From positions 1 to 49,447 of the forward strand of contig CASBPX010000016.1 in NCBI GenBank assembly GCA_949127735.1: a DNA stretch of 49,447 nucleotides, in the 5' to 3' direction. Of this stretch, positions 42,409 to 49,447 are shown in pieces (within the stretch, counting starts at the first letter, position 1; the number at the start of each line of letters is the position of its first letter). This DNA comes from Candidatus Obscuribacterales bacterium. Lineage in GTDB: Bacteria > Cyanobacteriota > Vampirovibrionia > Obscuribacterales > Obscuribacteraceae. The position numbers were made by a program, and so were the translations under genes. The notes beneath the pieces were generated by a model. That model saw only the letters and a list, made by a program, of their open reading frames with translations. It was not told the origin of the DNA and did no database searches.

Positions 42409-43406
42409 TTTTCCAGCCTCGGATCAATCACTTTGTTGAGCACGTCGGCCAGTAGATTGGCAAGAATGACAATGGCGCCATAGAGCATGACGAGGCCCAT
42501 GAGCACAGGATAATTGCGGCCGAACGTGGACTCGACCATAAGCCTGCCCATGCCCGGCACGCAAAAAATGGTTTCTATCAATACCGAGCCGCCAATCAAA
42601 GCCGGTAGCGAAAGGCCGGCCAAATTTACCACAGGAATTAAACAGTTCTTGAGAACGTGATTAGTGATCACCGACATCAGTGACAAACCTTTCGCCAGGG
42701 CGGTCACCACGTACTCTTTGCCGATTTCGTCCAGTGCCAGAGTGCGCACATATAAGGCTACTTTAGCCATGCGACGGGTGGAAAGAATGATCGCCGGCAA
42801 AAGCAAATATTCTATGTTGATTCCTGCCCCAAAAGTAGGCTCGGCGCCGGGAGGATGCAAGCCCAAAATAGGTAGCTTTACCATTGCTAAACCCGCTTGA
42901 CTGGCTAGAGCAGCCAGGGCAAGGAAAGCCAGCCAGAAATTGGGAGCCGAATAAATCGCCAGCAAAACAGCTGTAAGAGCCGAATCTGCCTGTTTATTGC
43001 CTTGCAAATTAAGAAACGCAGCCAGAATGCCCACGCTCAAGCCCACGGCAAAAGACAAAACCAGAGCGATACCCACCAGGGTCAGTGTGGCCGGAATGCG
43101 CTCGACAATCACTTCTTTGACCGGCCGTCCGTCTCGATAAGACCTACCCAGGGCGTTGGTTGAGGCCACGCTGTCATTCTTCACCCAACCTGAAAGCCAT
43201 AGCAGGTACTGCTTAGCTGGGCTTTGATTAAGGCCGAATTCTTGGCGCAGCGTCTTCAAATCTTCAGCTGGTAGCTCTTTTTGCGCCGCTCCAAGCATCA
43301 CATCAACAGGATCGCCAGGCAAGGCTCGCATCAAAGCAAAGCTGACCAGCGAAATCAGGAAGAGCATGGGAATGGCCGCCAGGACTCGTCTCAATACCAT
43401 TTGCAT
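42405..43406 (-). CDS. ABC transporter permease, DppB/OppB type
   Basis: A 333-residue permease with six helices. It starts with the first helix and the conserved RALPGDPV motif. The EAA loop is near YVVTALAKGLSLMSVITNHVLKN, and VLIETIFCVPGMGRLM is typical of DppB. The N-terminal periplasmic loop near residues 70-90 carries the usual YLLWLSGW. With the DppC-type gene it forms the membrane part of an oligopeptide, dipeptide or nickel importer. Substrate unknown. Confidence 0.9.
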   Translation of the reverse strand: MQMVLRRVLAAIPMLFLISLVSFALMRALPGDPVDVMLGAAQKELPAEDLKTLRQEFGLNQSPAKQYLLWLSGWVKNDSVASTNALGRSYRDGRPVKEVIVERIPATLTLVGIALVLSFAVGLSVGILAAFLNLQGNKQADSALTAVLLAIYSAPNFWLAFLALAALASQAGLAMVKLPILGLHPPGAEPTFGAGINIEYLLLPAIILSTRRMAKVALYVRTLALDEIGKEYVVTALAKGLSLMSVITNHVLKNCLIPVVNLAGLSLPALIGGSVLIETIFCVPGMGRLMVESTFGRNYPVLMGLVMLYGAIVILANLLADVLNKVIDPRLEN

Positions 43407-43581
43407 GCAGGCCGGTCACCTTTGTAAAAGCAGTTTGTTTGCTGAAAGACAAAACGTTAAGCTAATGATAACCGCATGGCCGTAGAGATATATGGTCACT
43501 CCTTGCTTTCTCAGGCAACTAAAAGGCTTGTAGCCGCGCTTCAGAATTGACAAAAGCACGCCTTTAGAAATAGCATGTGTC

Positions 43582-43606
43582 TTGTCTGAGGGCTAAATTC
43601 AGACAA
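43582..43606. repeat. 8-bp perfect inverted repeat upstream of tRNA-Cys
   Basis: TTGTCTGA (43582-43589) and TCAGACAA (43599-43606) with a 9-base spacer, ending 6 bases before the tRNA gene. It may be an operator or a processing hairpin. Confidence 0.6.
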
Positions 43607-43612
43607 ATTTAC

Positions 43613-43684
<72 letters not shown>

Positions 43685-43795
43685 TTCTTTTCAAAGAAAT
43701 GGTCAGCGTTTCTTATTGTTGCGAACTTTTCTTGCCTCTTGCGATTCTATTATTCGCCTGAGGCCGGTTAGAGTTACAATATCTTCGGTCACTTC

Positions 43796-43867
43796 GGGCG
43801 GTTGGCTCAGGGGTAGAGCACTTCCTTGACATGGAAGGGGTCACAGGTTCAAATCCTGTACCGCCCA
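43796..43867 (+). tRNA. tRNA-Val (GAC)
   Basis: Acceptor GGGCGGT/ACCGCCC, D arm GCTC/GAGC, anticodon arm CTTCC/GGAAG around TTGACAT (anticodon GAC) and T arm ACAGG/CCTGT with TTCAAAT. The discriminator base is A and CCA is not encoded. Confidence 0.96.
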
Positions 43868-43888
43868 ATTTTTAAAAAATTGAACTAG

Positions 43889-43923
43889 GCCGCTTTCTTT
43901 TTGTTTTGAAGGCGGCTTTCTTT
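43889..43923 (+). terminator. Probable terminator after tRNA-Val
   Basis: GCCGCTTTC (43889-43897) pairs with GAAGGCGGC (43908-43916) with one G-T pair, then TTTCTTT. It lies 21 bases after the tRNA. Confidence 0.6.
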
Positions 43924-43989
43924 GTGCCTATTTGGCGAATCTTCAAATTGGCCATTGCTATACTCGTTTTAGAGATTGAAGGCGCAAGC

Positions 43990-44436
43990 ATGAATGGCGA
44001 CAACAACGGCAGCGGCGAACGGCCCGTAACTAATTGGACAGGAACTGCTGCCCAGGTCAAAGAGAATAGTGCACTTGATGTTGGCAAACCGCGAGAAACG
44101 CCCTTTGCAATTTTGCTTGCGATGTGGACATTTCCATGTTGGTATTTGCCTTACCTAGTTTACAGCGTTTTTTTTGTTGCCTCATCATTTAAAACCTTCG
44201 GTCGAAATATTGAAGATTTCATACCTTTCAATGCGTTATTTTCGTTTGTTCTGTGGCTCCCAGTGGCGCTTTTTGCCTGTATCGCCTTTAAATACAATTC
44301 TTTGCTGAAACATTTGCTCTACCTGCCTTTTCTCTGGATAGTTTTTTACTCCACAATGGGACTGACACAAGGCGCCATAGGTTCAGCATTGAGCAAAGCA
44401 TATTCAGCTGGCACGGAAATTGGTGCATATCACTAG
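43990..44436 (+). CDS. Small polytopic membrane protein, first of a tandem pair
   Basis: A 148-residue protein from ATG 43990 (GAAGG upstream). Earlier in-frame codons would start inside the tRNA terminator. The N-terminal ~35 residues are hydrophilic, then come about three helices (residues ~40-64, ~77-97 and 107-128). The last helix and end (LWIVFYSTMGLTQGAIG) resemble the same part of the next protein. No family recognised. Confidence 0.6.
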   Translation: MNGDNNGSGERPVTNWTGTAAQVKENSALDVGKPRETPFAILLAMWTFPCWYLPYLVYSVFFVASSFKTFGRNIEDFIPFNALFSFVLWLPVALFACIAFKYNSLLKHLLYLPFLWIVFYSTMGLTQGAIGSALSKAYSAGTEIGAYH

Positions 44437-44445
44437 AGGTGACAA

Positions 44446-44793
44446 GTGAAATTTGACTGGGACCACCCACCGCAAGACTTTCGCAGCGCTGTGTGGTGCT
44501 TTCCCATCGTTTTTTATTCTTTGACAGTGCTGATTCTTTTTATTGTTAGCGGTGGTCAACGTTGTGCCGGAGTAAAAAGGGAAAACTTGTACGATCCAGT
44601 GATGATAATAGTGATTGAGCTTCTAGTGGCTGCTTTTGCAGCTAGCCTGCTTTTAATAAAAAGCAAATGGTTCAGGCGTAAAGTTTTGATCTTTCCGCTC
44701 GTATGGATACTCAGTTTTAGTCTTCTGGGAATTACGCACGGTACGCTCTCAGTGTTTCTGAAGAATATTTACTACGGACCATCGTCGAAATAG
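44446..44793 (+). CDS. Small membrane protein, second of a tandem pair
   Basis: A 115-residue protein from GTG 44446, with AGAGGTGA before it. About three helices. The C-terminal part (VWILSFSLLGITHGTLS) is similar to that of the preceding gene, so they are probably a tandem duplication. Function unknown. Confidence 0.6.
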   Translation: MKFDWDHPPQDFRSAVWCFPIVFYSLTVLILFIVSGGQRCAGVKRENLYDPVMIIVIELLVAAFAASLLLIKSKWFRRKVLIFPLVWILSFSLLGITHGTLSVFLKNIYYGPSSK

Positions 44794-44823
44794 TCAAATT
44801 GGTGCACATCATTAGAGGTAGCG

Positions 44824-45267
44824 TTGGAAACTTTCAGTATCATCTTTGGCGCAGTGGCTCTTTTAGTTTGCTTCGCCGTGCTGCTTTATCGCCTCAAATG
44901 TTTTACTCTTGAAAGTGAGCAAGCACCGCTTTTTAATATGTATTTGCTTGCTTCTGCGTTGCTGGGAATGGGCGAGATACTGATTGGCTATTTCGAATTA
45001 CCATTCCCTCTCGATGTTTTCGCTTCTTGTTGGATGATTAGCTGGGTTCCGATCTCAGCTCTAGTCACATTCTTAGCCGATCGCAAATGGTCGCCTTTTC
45101 CGATTAGCTATATTGTGGCCTGTCCTTTAGTTTGCCTGCAGTCACTGCTTTCTGGAAACGATGCGATTCAACCAGTGCGGCCGTTTATGTCTGTTGTCGC
45201 ATTCGGATTACTGGTTATCGTGGGCTCGATTGCTACATTTGTGGCGCGCAAAATCGGCAAACGCTGA
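44824..45267 (+). CDS. Small polytopic membrane protein
   Basis: A 147-residue protein with about five helices from TTG 44824. The AGAGGT site before it is the copy of the site before the preceding gene. No known motif. It is the third gene of the membrane-protein cluster and is followed by a hairpin terminator. Confidence 0.6.
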   Translation: METFSIIFGAVALLVCFAVLLYRLKCFTLESEQAPLFNMYLLASALLGMGEILIGYFELPFPLDVFASCWMISWVPISALVTFLADRKWSPFPISYIVACPLVCLQSLLSGNDAIQPVRPFMSVVAFGLLVIVGSIATFVARKIGKR

Positions 45268-45330
45268 TTGTTTCATGGTTATGGGTTACGGTCACGGCGT
45301 ACCGGGATCTTAAATTCGCAAAAATCCTGC

Positions 45331-45359
45331 TTAAAGAAAAACCTCGAGTTTTTCTTTAA
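45331..45359 (+). terminator. Probable terminator of the small membrane-protein cluster
   Basis: Perfect 11-bp inverted repeat TTAAAGAAAAA / TTTTTCTTTAA with a 7-base loop (CCTCGAG), 63 bases after the last stop. The stem is AT-rich, so it is a weaker terminator than the others. Confidence 0.6.
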
Positions 45360-45449
45360 ACCATGTGAAATTGAAAAGTGATGCCCCTAACCCCTGCACA
45401 AAACTGCCAGCGTCTCATAGTTTTGAGCGAGAATGGGCACGATACTGTG

Positions 45450-46019
45450 ATGAAAAGACTTCGCGAAAATTTCGCAGTGTTCTGGCTGTGCTTGCTTCTG
45501 GCGTTAGCCCTTGCCCATCCGGCCGATGCTTCAAAAAAGTCGAAAGCGCCTGACGCAAATTCAACACCGCGCGAATTTGCCGTGGGCAATTTTTTCAGTG
45601 CCGCCGCTGCCGCCGCCGTACTGCCTTCGGTAGACAAAAGAGCGGGGCCCAGCGATGCCATAGGCAAAATGTTGGTTGACCCCAATCCAAGCTTTGAGCA
45701 AGTGCGATTGATACCGTCGCTTGATGGAACGCAACGAAAGGCCGTGGGTGAATTTTTCAATATTTACCGCAGCGATGTAAGAGTAGTAAGAGAGCAGTTG
45801 AGCGAAAAACGCAAAGCATTCAAGGCAAAACTGGCAGCAGAGATTGCTGCCGATCCAGTGCCTAAAGAAGAGGAAGACCCAGCTATACTTGAACTGATTG
45901 AACAAATAAAAACTAAGCAAGAGCATTTCACGGCGCTTTTGCAAAGACTAATCAGACCAGAACAATTGCAAGAACTTGAACAGTTTAAGCATGGCAAGGT
46001 TCCCGCCTATGCAGAGTAA
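45450..46019 (+). CDS. Exported Spy/CpxP-like helical protein
   Basis: A 189-residue protein from ATG 45450, where a signal peptide begins (residues ~8-27, cleavage ADA). An upstream in-frame ATG at 45378 would put 24 extra residues before it. After an Ala-rich linker comes a helical region (DVRVVREQLSEKRKAFKAKL) and a final RLIRPEQLQEL, reminiscent of the LTxxQ-type Spy/CpxP periplasmic chaperone family, although the fit is loose. It overlaps the DUF1800 start by 11 bases. Confidence 0.65.
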   Translation: MKRLRENFAVFWLCLLLALALAHPADASKKSKAPDANSTPREFAVGNFFSAAAAAAVLPSVDKRAGPSDAIGKMLVDPNPSFEQVRLIPSLDGTQRKAVGEFFNIYRSDVRVVREQLSEKRKAFKAKLAAEIAADPVPKEEEDPAILELIEQIKTKQEHFTALLQRLIRPEQLQELEQFKHGKVPAYAE

Positions 46020-47385
46020 ACGCACAACTGGTTCTAAGTCGGTTGGTGGAGCCAAAAGCAAGCGCTGGCACAAGGTTCTCAGGCATCTATTGTCGCGTGC
46101 CGGTTTTGGATTCACACCTGAAGAATTGGCACCATATACGGAGATAAGTTATCGCGACGCCATAAACCAACTGACCATGCCGTCGTCGGTGAATAATAGC
46201 GCCCTTGATAAAATGCTGGCTGATCAATCTTTTGATTTCACCAATCCAGACGACATTAAACGCTGGTGGCTTTTTCGCATGATGTTTACGGCTCGCCCCC
46301 TCGAAGAGAAGATGACGCTTTTCTGGCACGGACACTTCGCCACCGCTGACTATAAAGTGCGCAACCCTTATGCCATGTATGTGCAAAACTGCACCATGCG
46401 CAAGCTTGCCTTCGGCCGCTTCGATGATTTGCTTCTGGCCATGTCGAAAGATCCGGCTATGATTACGTGGCTCGATAATCAACAAAATCGCAAGAAAAAA
46501 CCAAATGAAAATTATGCGCGGGAAGTGATGGAATTATTCACTATGGGCATAGGCAATTATTCTGAGCAAGACATCAAAGAGGGTGCGCGCGCTTTTACAG
46601 GCTGGCAAGCAAAGCCTGATGGCTTCTTCTTCAACACCGGTCAGCATGATAGTGGAATGAAAACATTTCTCGGTCAGAGCGGTAATTTTGATGGCAGTGA
46701 TATTGTCACTATTCTTGCTAATGAGAAAGCAACAGGTCGATATCTTGCGCGCAAACTTTTGCAGTTTTTCGCCATGGAAAATCCGCCTAAATCTTTTGTC
46801 GATGACATTGCTGCTGTCTATCACAGTAGCGATCATAATATCGGTGCTATGTTAAAGGCGATTTTTTCTTCGCCCATATTTGCCTCTGAGCAGTGTTATC
46901 ACTCATTGATTAAGAGCCCATGCGAATATGTAGTTGGTACGCTCAAGACTTTTCAGATATTTAAAGTTGATGCGGAAGTGCCGCGATTGATGGCGGCCAT
47001 GGGGCAAAATCTATTCAATCCGCCATCGGTGAAAGGCTGGGATGGCGGTCAGAACTGGATTGCGTCAGACACGATGATGGAACGTTTTAATTTTGCCGCC
47101 CGCATAATTTCGCAAAAATTTGATTATTTAGAAAAATATTCTTCGCCCGCCGACATCGCTGCCGCTCAAGGCTTAACTACTGCCGACGAAACTGTAGATT
47201 ATTTTCTCAGTTTGTTAGTTGATGGTGACGCGCCGGCTTCCGCTCGGGCGCGTTTAATCGAATATTTGTCTACAGATATGGACGGCAAGCAATTAGCTGG
47301 TTTGCCTACGGGCAAAGTTTTAGACGCCAGGCTGCGTGGCCTTATACATTTGATTATGACCTTACCTACATATCAGTTAAACTAG
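46009..47385 (+). CDS. DUF1800 family protein
   Basis: A 458-residue protein from ATG 46009, with AAGG nine bases upstream. The family hallmarks are visible: HLLSRAGFG, WWLFRM, EKMTLFWHGHFAT, NENYAREVMELFTMGIG and ARAFTGWQ, plus the later SPCEYVVGTLK and FNPPSVKGWDGG. DUF1800 proteins usually stand next to a DUF1501 gene, as here, and are thought to be exported or envelope-linked. Their function is unknown. No signal peptide is obvious. Confidence 0.88.
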   Translation: MQSKRTTGSKSVGGAKSKRWHKVLRHLLSRAGFGFTPEELAPYTEISYRDAINQLTMPSSVNNSALDKMLADQSFDFTNPDDIKRWWLFRMMFTARPLEEKMTLFWHGHFATADYKVRNPYAMYVQNCTMRKLAFGRFDDLLLAMSKDPAMITWLDNQQNRKKKPNENYAREVMELFTMGIGNYSEQDIKEGARAFTGWQAKPDGFFFNTGQHDSGMKTFLGQSGNFDGSDIVTILANEKATGRYLARKLLQFFAMENPPKSFVDDIAAVYHSSDHNIGAMLKAIFSSPIFASEQCYHSLIKSPCEYVVGTLKTFQIFKVDAEVPRLMAAMGQNLFNPPSVKGWDGGQNWIASDTMMERFNFAARIISQKFDYLEKYSSPADIAAAQGLTTADETVDYFLSLLVDGDAPASARARLIEYLSTDMDGKQLAGLPTGKVLDARLRGLIHLIMTLPTYQLN

Positions 47386-47399
47386 TCAGTTAAACTAGT
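47374..47399. repeat. Two tandem copies of a 13-bp sequence at the DUF1800 stop
   Basis: CAGTTAAACTAGT is repeated exactly at 47374-47386 and 47387-47399. The first copy holds the DUF1800 stop codon (47383-47385). Slippage is likely. Confidence 0.8.
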
Positions 47400-47423
47400 A
47401 TAAATAAAGACCTTTGAGGCAAG

Positions 47424-48683
47424 ATGGCTAAGCAAGAAAACAGCAACAGAACTTCCGTCAGTCGTCGTGAGTTTCTCGCCGGCCTGGCAGCTCTCGGATT
47501 GCTTGGACGCTATCAGCTAGACGGCGTAGCGGCCAGTATAGATCCCGCCGTAGCAGCCAGCCTATCCGGAAGATCGCTTCTGGTAATTCAGCTGAACGGG
47601 GGCAACGATGGCATCAACACCATAATTCCTTATGGGAATGGTGCTTATTACGATGCTCGGCCTAAGATTGCGATTAAACAAACAGATGTACTACCAATTA
47701 ACTCTGATGTTGGCTTTCACCCTTCCCTTGGTGAGTTTGCTCAGTTTTATAAAGATCAGCAGCTTGCCGTTATTCAAGGAGTCGGCTATGCAGAACCGAA
47801 TCGCTCGCACTTTCGCTCTATCGAAATTTGGCAAACCGCTCAGCCTGATATCATCGGCGATACCGGTTGGTTAGGTCGCTATTTAGATTATTTAAGTCTT
47901 TCTGCGTCGCCTGCAAATGCCAATATGTTGGCGGTCAATGTCGATCCGCTTTTGCCTAAATCACTTCTGGCCCGCAAAATAACAGTGCCATCGGTTTCTG
48001 ATGTGCAGGCGTTTAGATTTAAAGTCGATCCGCTCTATAAAGCAGATAGGGCTCTGCAACTGCAAACCTTCGGTGACATTTACAACGACTTTGAAGATCG
48101 TCGACCGATTGTTAGTAAGCTGCGTAAAAGCGGCATAGAAGCCAATCGCGCTTCTGAAAAACTGCTTGATCTGGTCAAAGGTCATAAGACAACTGCTAAA
48201 TATCCAGACGGCAAATTAGGCTCGAGTTTGAAGTTTGTGGCTCAAATGATAAGTGGTGGCATCGGCGCGAAAGTTTATACACTTGGTTACGACGGCTTTG
48301 ACACTCATGCCGGTGAAATGCGCACTCAGGCTAATTTGTTGAACGGTCTTGGCAAATCTCTCAGAGCATTCCATGAAGACCTTAAGCAGAACGGCTGCGA
48401 TGACAAAGTGCTGGTGCTAATTTTTTCTGAGTTTGGCCGTCGAGTTGCAGAGAATGGCGGAGGCGGTACTGATCACGGTACAGCGGCTCCCTGCCTTGTT
48501 CTTGGTACAGGAGTGAAGGGTGGGCTTTATGGTGAATATCCATCGCTGACCAATCTTGATCATGGCGATCTTAAACATAGTGTTGACTTCCGCACCGTAT
48601 ATGCCACCATTATCGACCGCTGGCTAGGTGCTGATAGTCGCGAAGTGCTCGGCAAGAACTTCGATAATCTCGATTTTTGCTAA
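47424..48683 (+). CDS. Tat-exported DUF1501 family protein
   Basis: A 419-residue protein. SRREFLAGLAALGLLG at its N-terminus is a twin-arginine signal. The mature part has the DUF1501 pattern: LVVIQLNGGNDGINT-like start, VGFHPSLGEF, VQGVGYAEPNRSHFRS-like block, GYDGFDTHA and EFGRRVAENGGGGTDHGTA. The fold is related to alkaline phosphatase/sulfatase-type enzymes. Partner of the DUF1800 gene 38 bases upstream. The pair's role is not known, but it is common in Planctomycetes and several other phyla. Confidence 0.9.
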   Translation: MAKQENSNRTSVSRREFLAGLAALGLLGRYQLDGVAASIDPAVAASLSGRSLLVIQLNGGNDGINTIIPYGNGAYYDARPKIAIKQTDVLPINSDVGFHPSLGEFAQFYKDQQLAVIQGVGYAEPNRSHFRSIEIWQTAQPDIIGDTGWLGRYLDYLSLSASPANANMLAVNVDPLLPKSLLARKITVPSVSDVQAFRFKVDPLYKADRALQLQTFGDIYNDFEDRRPIVSKLRKSGIEANRASEKLLDLVKGHKTTAKYPDGKLGSSLKFVAQMISGGIGAKVYTLGYDGFDTHAGEMRTQANLLNGLGKSLRAFHEDLKQNGCDDKVLVLIFSEFGRRVAENGGGGTDHGTAAPCLVLGTGVKGGLYGEYPSLTNLDHGDLKHSVDFRTVYATIIDRWLGADSREVLGKNFDNLDFC

Positions 48684-48694
48684 TTTAAAATAGC

Positions 48695-49108
48695 TTACGG
48701 GTCTGGTGGTGCGTCGCCTTCGAGCATGGCGAAGAATTTGCGCTCGCAGTCCCACATGGTGTCATCTTTCCAGTTGAGCAATGAAACTTTGGCAGACCAC
48801 GCGCCTTCTTTTGTCAGGGAGACGTCTGGCTGGAAGATGTAATGACCTTTGAAAATATCGCCCGGGTCGTTGGCGTTGAAGTCTTTGGTGAGCACGACGT
48901 TGCCATCAGGATCTTCAATGGTGACGATGCCTTTATATTGACGACGTTCATAAGGAGTGCCAAAACCGATAACGCAGGTGCAGTTCATTTTGCTCGGCAC
49001 TTCTTTGAGAACAAAAAGGTCGAACAGGCCGCGCGCATCCACTCGGCCGTCTTCTTCATAGTCTGCGCCCTGGCAGAAAAGGATGTACCCGCTGTGCAGA
49101 TACTTCAT
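48695..49108 (-). CDS. Small protein of unknown function (possibly DUF6941-like)
   Basis: A 137-residue soluble protein from ATG 49108, which has AAGGAG seven bases upstream; the in-frame start at 49147 lacks one. The pattern (YLHSGYILFCQGADYEEDGRV, then a beta-rich body with IEDPDGNVV) resembles DUF6941-type small proteins, but this is a guess. Convergent with the DUF1501 gene. Confidence 0.6.
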   Translation of the reverse strand: MKYLHSGYILFCQGADYEEDGRVDARGLFDLFVLKEVPSKMNCTCVIGFGTPYERRQYKGIVTIEDPDGNVVLTKDFNANDPGDIFKGHYIFQPDVSLTKEGAWSAKVSLLNWKDDTMWDCERKFFAMLEGDAPPDP

Positions 49109-49218
49109 TGAGAAACTCCTTGCGGCTTTCAAAGCGGTGCGAATCAAGACTGTGAGAATTTTACCGCTTTTCTAGAAGAGATGCCTTTTTAATAAATTTC
49201 TCTGCGATTTCGCCATGC

Positions 49219-49250
49219 AAAAAAGAGCCCCCGGTTTCCCAGGGGCCGCT
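49219..49250 (-). terminator. Rho-independent terminator of fusA
   Basis: On the minus strand a GC-rich stem (GGCCCCTGG / CCGGGGGC with a GAAA-type loop and one G-T pair) is followed by TCTTTTTT. It begins 27 bases after the fusA stop. Confidence 0.88.
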
Positions 49251-49276
49251 TTAAAGTCGAACTAACTAAATCAAAT

Positions 49277-49447
49277 TTAGTGGCGAACTTCTTTCTTGTT
49301 CGATATTACCGCTTCAGCAATTGCATTCGGCACTTCTTCGTAGTGAGCGAATTCCATGGTGAATGTACCTTTGCCGCGAGTCTTGTTGCGGATGTCGGTG
49401 ACATAACCAAACATTTCAGATAGTGGCACTGTTGATTTTACTTTTGA
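49277..49447 (-). CDS. fusA: Elongation factor G, C-terminal end (partial)
   Basis: The last 56 codons and the TAA stop are in the window. The translation contains [20 protein letters not shown] and [13 protein letters not shown], the conserved domain IV-V end of EF-G. The rest of the gene lies beyond the right edge. EF-G drives translocation on the ribosome. Confidence 0.95.
   Translation of the reverse strand, partial: SKVKSTVPLSEMFGYVTDIRNKTRGKGTFTMEFAHYEEVPNAIAEAVISNKKEVRH

Noticed and set aside
43865-43881. AT-rich palindrome CAATTTTTAAAAAATTG after tRNA-Val
   Set aside because: It consists of A and T runs and is likely chance; the GC-containing hairpin at 43889 is the better terminator.
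43906-43989. Upstream in-frame extension of the 43990 gene
   Set aside because: It begins inside the hairpin that follows tRNA-Val and has no ribosome site.

Overview
The window (49,447 bp) is chromosomal DNA of a bacterium with standard genetic code, densely packed genes on both strands and no insertion sequence, integrase, phage gene or CRISPR array that I can see. Several proteins point to the cyanobacterial side of the tree: an IctB-family membrane protein, a DUF4330-like protein beside it and a possible HAS-barrel protein. There is no photosynthesis gene, but there is an aerobic respiratory cluster. Together this suggests a non-photosynthetic relative of Cyanobacteria (Melainabacteria/Vampirovibrionia, possibly Obscuribacter-like). 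That placement is an inference from family recognition, not a phylogeny.

Layout. 1-13.1 kb: mixed metabolism and housekeeping (an SDR protein without its Tyr/Lys pair, a saccharopine/lysine dehydrogenase-like enzyme, a thioredoxin-fold protein, an M20 dipeptidase, an acyl-CoA synthetase-like ligase, an RNase J-like protein that has lost most metal ligands, a GAF/HD-GYP signalling protein, signal peptidase I, glycine decarboxylase subunit 1, peptidyl-tRNA hydrolase). 13.4-22.2 kb: one long plus-strand respiratory operon ending at a clear terminator. 22.3-27.4 kb: a group 2-type sigma factor, a metal-dependent cyclase/hydrolase, a small secreted protein and a TadG-like protein. 27.9-40 kb: IctB/DUF4330, a PfkB/RfaE1-type kinase, a secreted protein with about four 30-residue repeats, a TauE/SafE permease, a TPR protein, an SPFH protein, rsmB-fmt, and a solitary PotB-like permease followed by a secreted protein with two copies of one domain. 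40-43.4 kb: a possible HAS-barrel protein, a lipoprotein and a DppB/DppC-type permease pair. 43.6-45.4 kb: tRNA-Cys, tRNA-Val and a small-membrane-protein cluster with a duplication scar. 45.4-48.7 kb: a Spy-like protein with a DUF1800/DUF1501 pair. The end holds a small protein of unknown function and the C-terminus of EF-G.

The respiratory operon is the most interesting part. It encodes a cbb3-type oxidase (CcoN, a CcoO fused to a single-heme c domain, CcoS), a diheme cytochrome c lipoprotein, a Rieske protein and two different cytochromes b. The first cytochrome b is long and has lost the helix-B ligand of heme bH, with the helix-D ligand in doubt. The second keeps all four heme histidines and carries a C-terminal 2x[4Fe-4S] ferredoxin domain, and it is followed by an MvhD/HdrD-type iron-sulfur protein. 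Four small membrane proteins, one of only 41 residues, are interspersed. The gene order suggests a quinol:cytochrome c:O2 chain with an additional cytoplasmic iron-sulfur branch, so electrons from quinol could go either to the cbb3 oxidase or to or from a cytoplasmic partner. This is inferred from architecture only.
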